Positions 60,538 through 61,273 of a stretch of 61,273 nt of DNA are shown in pieces. A program made the position numbers and the translations under genes. Origin of the DNA: B46-G9 sp964548365 (GTDB lineage Bacteria > Desulfobacterota > DSM-4660 > Desulfatiglandales > Desulfatiglandaceae); the NCBI GenBank assembly GCA_964548365.1, contig CAZJRD010000012.1, forward strand, positions 1 to 61,273, given 5' to 3'. Numbering within the stretch: position 1 is the stretch's first letter; every line of letters starts with the position of its first letter. A model generated the notes under the pieces. That model was not told the origin of the DNA. It made no database searches and worked only from the letters and a program-made list of their open reading frames with translations.

Positions 60538-61026
60538 TCATTCAGGACCCGCCGGACACGCCAGCCAGAGGCCGCATAAATGATAAAAGACATCTGAGAG
60601 ATACACTATCCCCAGTATTTGACTATCTACCACTACAGGCACACGGCGGACCTTCTTTTTAACCATGGTGTCCAAAAGAACCATCATATCACTGTCTGGG
60701 GCAACAGTGACAACCGGGCTGCTCATCACTTGTTCAACTTTCAGATCTTTAAAGTGATCAAGGTAAGGCTCCAGCTCACCATGCTCGAGCTTGAAACTTT
60801 CAAGCTCATAATTCATGAAAGGGGGGCGAAGATGGTAGATAATATCAAACATGGAAATCATGCCCACGAGAAGCCCGTTTTCATCGGTCACCATCAATCC
60901 GAAAGGTTTGTAGCCGGTCTTTCTCGCACTTCCCTCAAAAATCAGTCGTGCTGCATCTCTCACCGGGGTATCTGGATGGGTCGTTAAAAAATCCTTTTCC
61001 ATGATTTCCTTGGCCGTTAGATCCAT
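60538..61026 (-). CDS. Two-CBS-domain protein
   Basis: 162 residues. First CBS (about 5-66; MEKDFLTTHPDTPVRDAARL, VTDENGLLVGMISMFDII) and second CBS (about 95-150; VMSSPVVTVAPDSDMMVLLD, RVPVVVDSQILGIVYLSDVF), separated by a charged linker. CBS pairs bind adenosine nucleotides or similar ligands. Stand-alone CBS proteins regulate unknown partners. Single gene. Confidence 0.88.
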   Translation of the reverse strand: MDLTAKEIMEKDFLTTHPDTPVRDAARLIFEGSARKTGYKPFGLMVTDENGLLVGMISMFDIIYHLRPPFMNYELESFKLEHGELEPYLDHFKDLKVEQVMSSPVVTVAPDSDMMVLLDTMVKKKVRRVPVVVDSQILGIVYLSDVFYHLCGLWLACPAGPE

Positions 61027-61217
61027 ATACTGAACTCCTTTCGTCGCTGATCAAGTTATCTTTTTATAGTAGATAAAAATAATACCTGTGTCAAACGAAC
61101 ATCTGCTGACACCTCCTGACTGAATCCCGTCCAAAAAAAGCCTCCCCGGAGACTTGGAATCGAAGAAAAAAGAGCATAGCCTGGTACATTCAAAATTCTC
61201 TCTTTCCTCAAAGTACG

Positions 61218-61273
61218 CTTAGTCCATTGATTCGTAAATACGCTAACGTATTTCAACGCTACCAAGAATGCTG
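61218..61273 (-). repeat. AAATACG hairpin repeat, copy 2 (cut by window edge)
   Basis: Minus strand: GCATTCTTGGTAGCGTTG, AAATACG TTAG CGTATTT, ACGAATCAATGGACTAAGC. About 95% identical to 57497-57553. The repeat continues to the window edge. Confidence 0.75.

Noticed and set aside
1..61273. tRNA and rRNA genes
   Set aside because: No T-loop GGTTCGAATCC-type sequence with an acceptor stem, and no rRNA signature, was found on either strand by reading.

Overview
The window reads as chromosomal DNA of an anaerobic bacterium of the Desulfobacterota (former Deltaproteobacteria). The signs are a four-subunit 2-oxoacid:ferredoxin oxidoreductase, two subunits related to benzoyl-CoA reductase / 2-hydroxyacyl-CoA dehydratase, a CooC-type nickel-insertion ATPase, a HesB/IscA-like selenoprotein with an in-frame UGA, a pyrK-pyrD pair and a large (about 265 nt) bacterial SRP RNA. 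The one run of 100 N, together with an exact 55-base overlap on both sides of it, shows a draft assembly, probably metagenomic.

Layout. 1-5.5 kb: a giant exported protein on the minus strand that runs off the left edge (SBBP propeller repeats, calcium-binding repeats, parallel beta-helix, Ig-like part), preceded by a tandem operator-like repeat. 6.3-8.3 kb: a PilZ / cyclic-nucleotide-binding / Ser-Thr kinase fusion. 8.5-9.4 kb: an MntA-HepT toxin-antitoxin pair. 9.5-15 kb: M18 aminopeptidase, pyrKD, an MBL-fold protein, a small unknown protein and decayed DNA. 15.6-18.9 kb: an unknown gene plus the two dehydratase-like subunits. 18.9-20.6 kb: a PgeF/YfiH protein, the SRP RNA and an HU protein, interspersed with a repeated element. 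21-26.4 kb: hisC-cmk-rpsA-sppA and a convergent Sua5/YrdC gene. 26.4-30.1 kb: prepilin peptidase, sensor kinase and sigma54 regulator. 30.1-34.3 kb: a gdhA-korDABC operon that would take glutamate to 2-oxoglutarate and succinyl-CoA. 34.5-37.5 kb: a PPDK-like protein with two receiver domains.

37.9-42.8 kb is a decaying methylamine / amino-acid catabolic region. Two intact FAD oxidoreductases and an MFS transporter are separated by remnants of a hydantoinase B gene, an amino-acid-binding ABC protein and an MttB methyltransferase. 43-61 kb holds housekeeping and stress genes: asnS, serC, cooC-like, prmA, nagZ, a nucleotidyltransferase, an EAL-HDOD regulator, an AmgK-like kinase, HIT, HNH, tkt, ttcA, yggS, a duplicated Cys-domain protein, the selenoprotein, rdgB and a CBS protein. 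NagZ, the sugar-1-phosphate nucleotidyltransferase and the AmgK-like kinase together suggest a MurU/AmgK cell-wall recycling route.

The most unusual layer is non-coding. At least five families of dispersed elements were found: (1) heptad-periodic degenerate repeats that supply the stop codons of three genes; (2) a pair of about 130-bp elements with inverted ends and a covarying inner hairpin; (3) a pair of about 110-bp multi-hairpin elements with a conserved 10-bp outer stem and covarying inner stems; (4) a long-hairpin element seen twice; (5) a hairpin repeat with an AAATACG/CGTATTT stem seen twice. No tRNA, rRNA, CRISPR array or insertion-sequence transposase was recognised.
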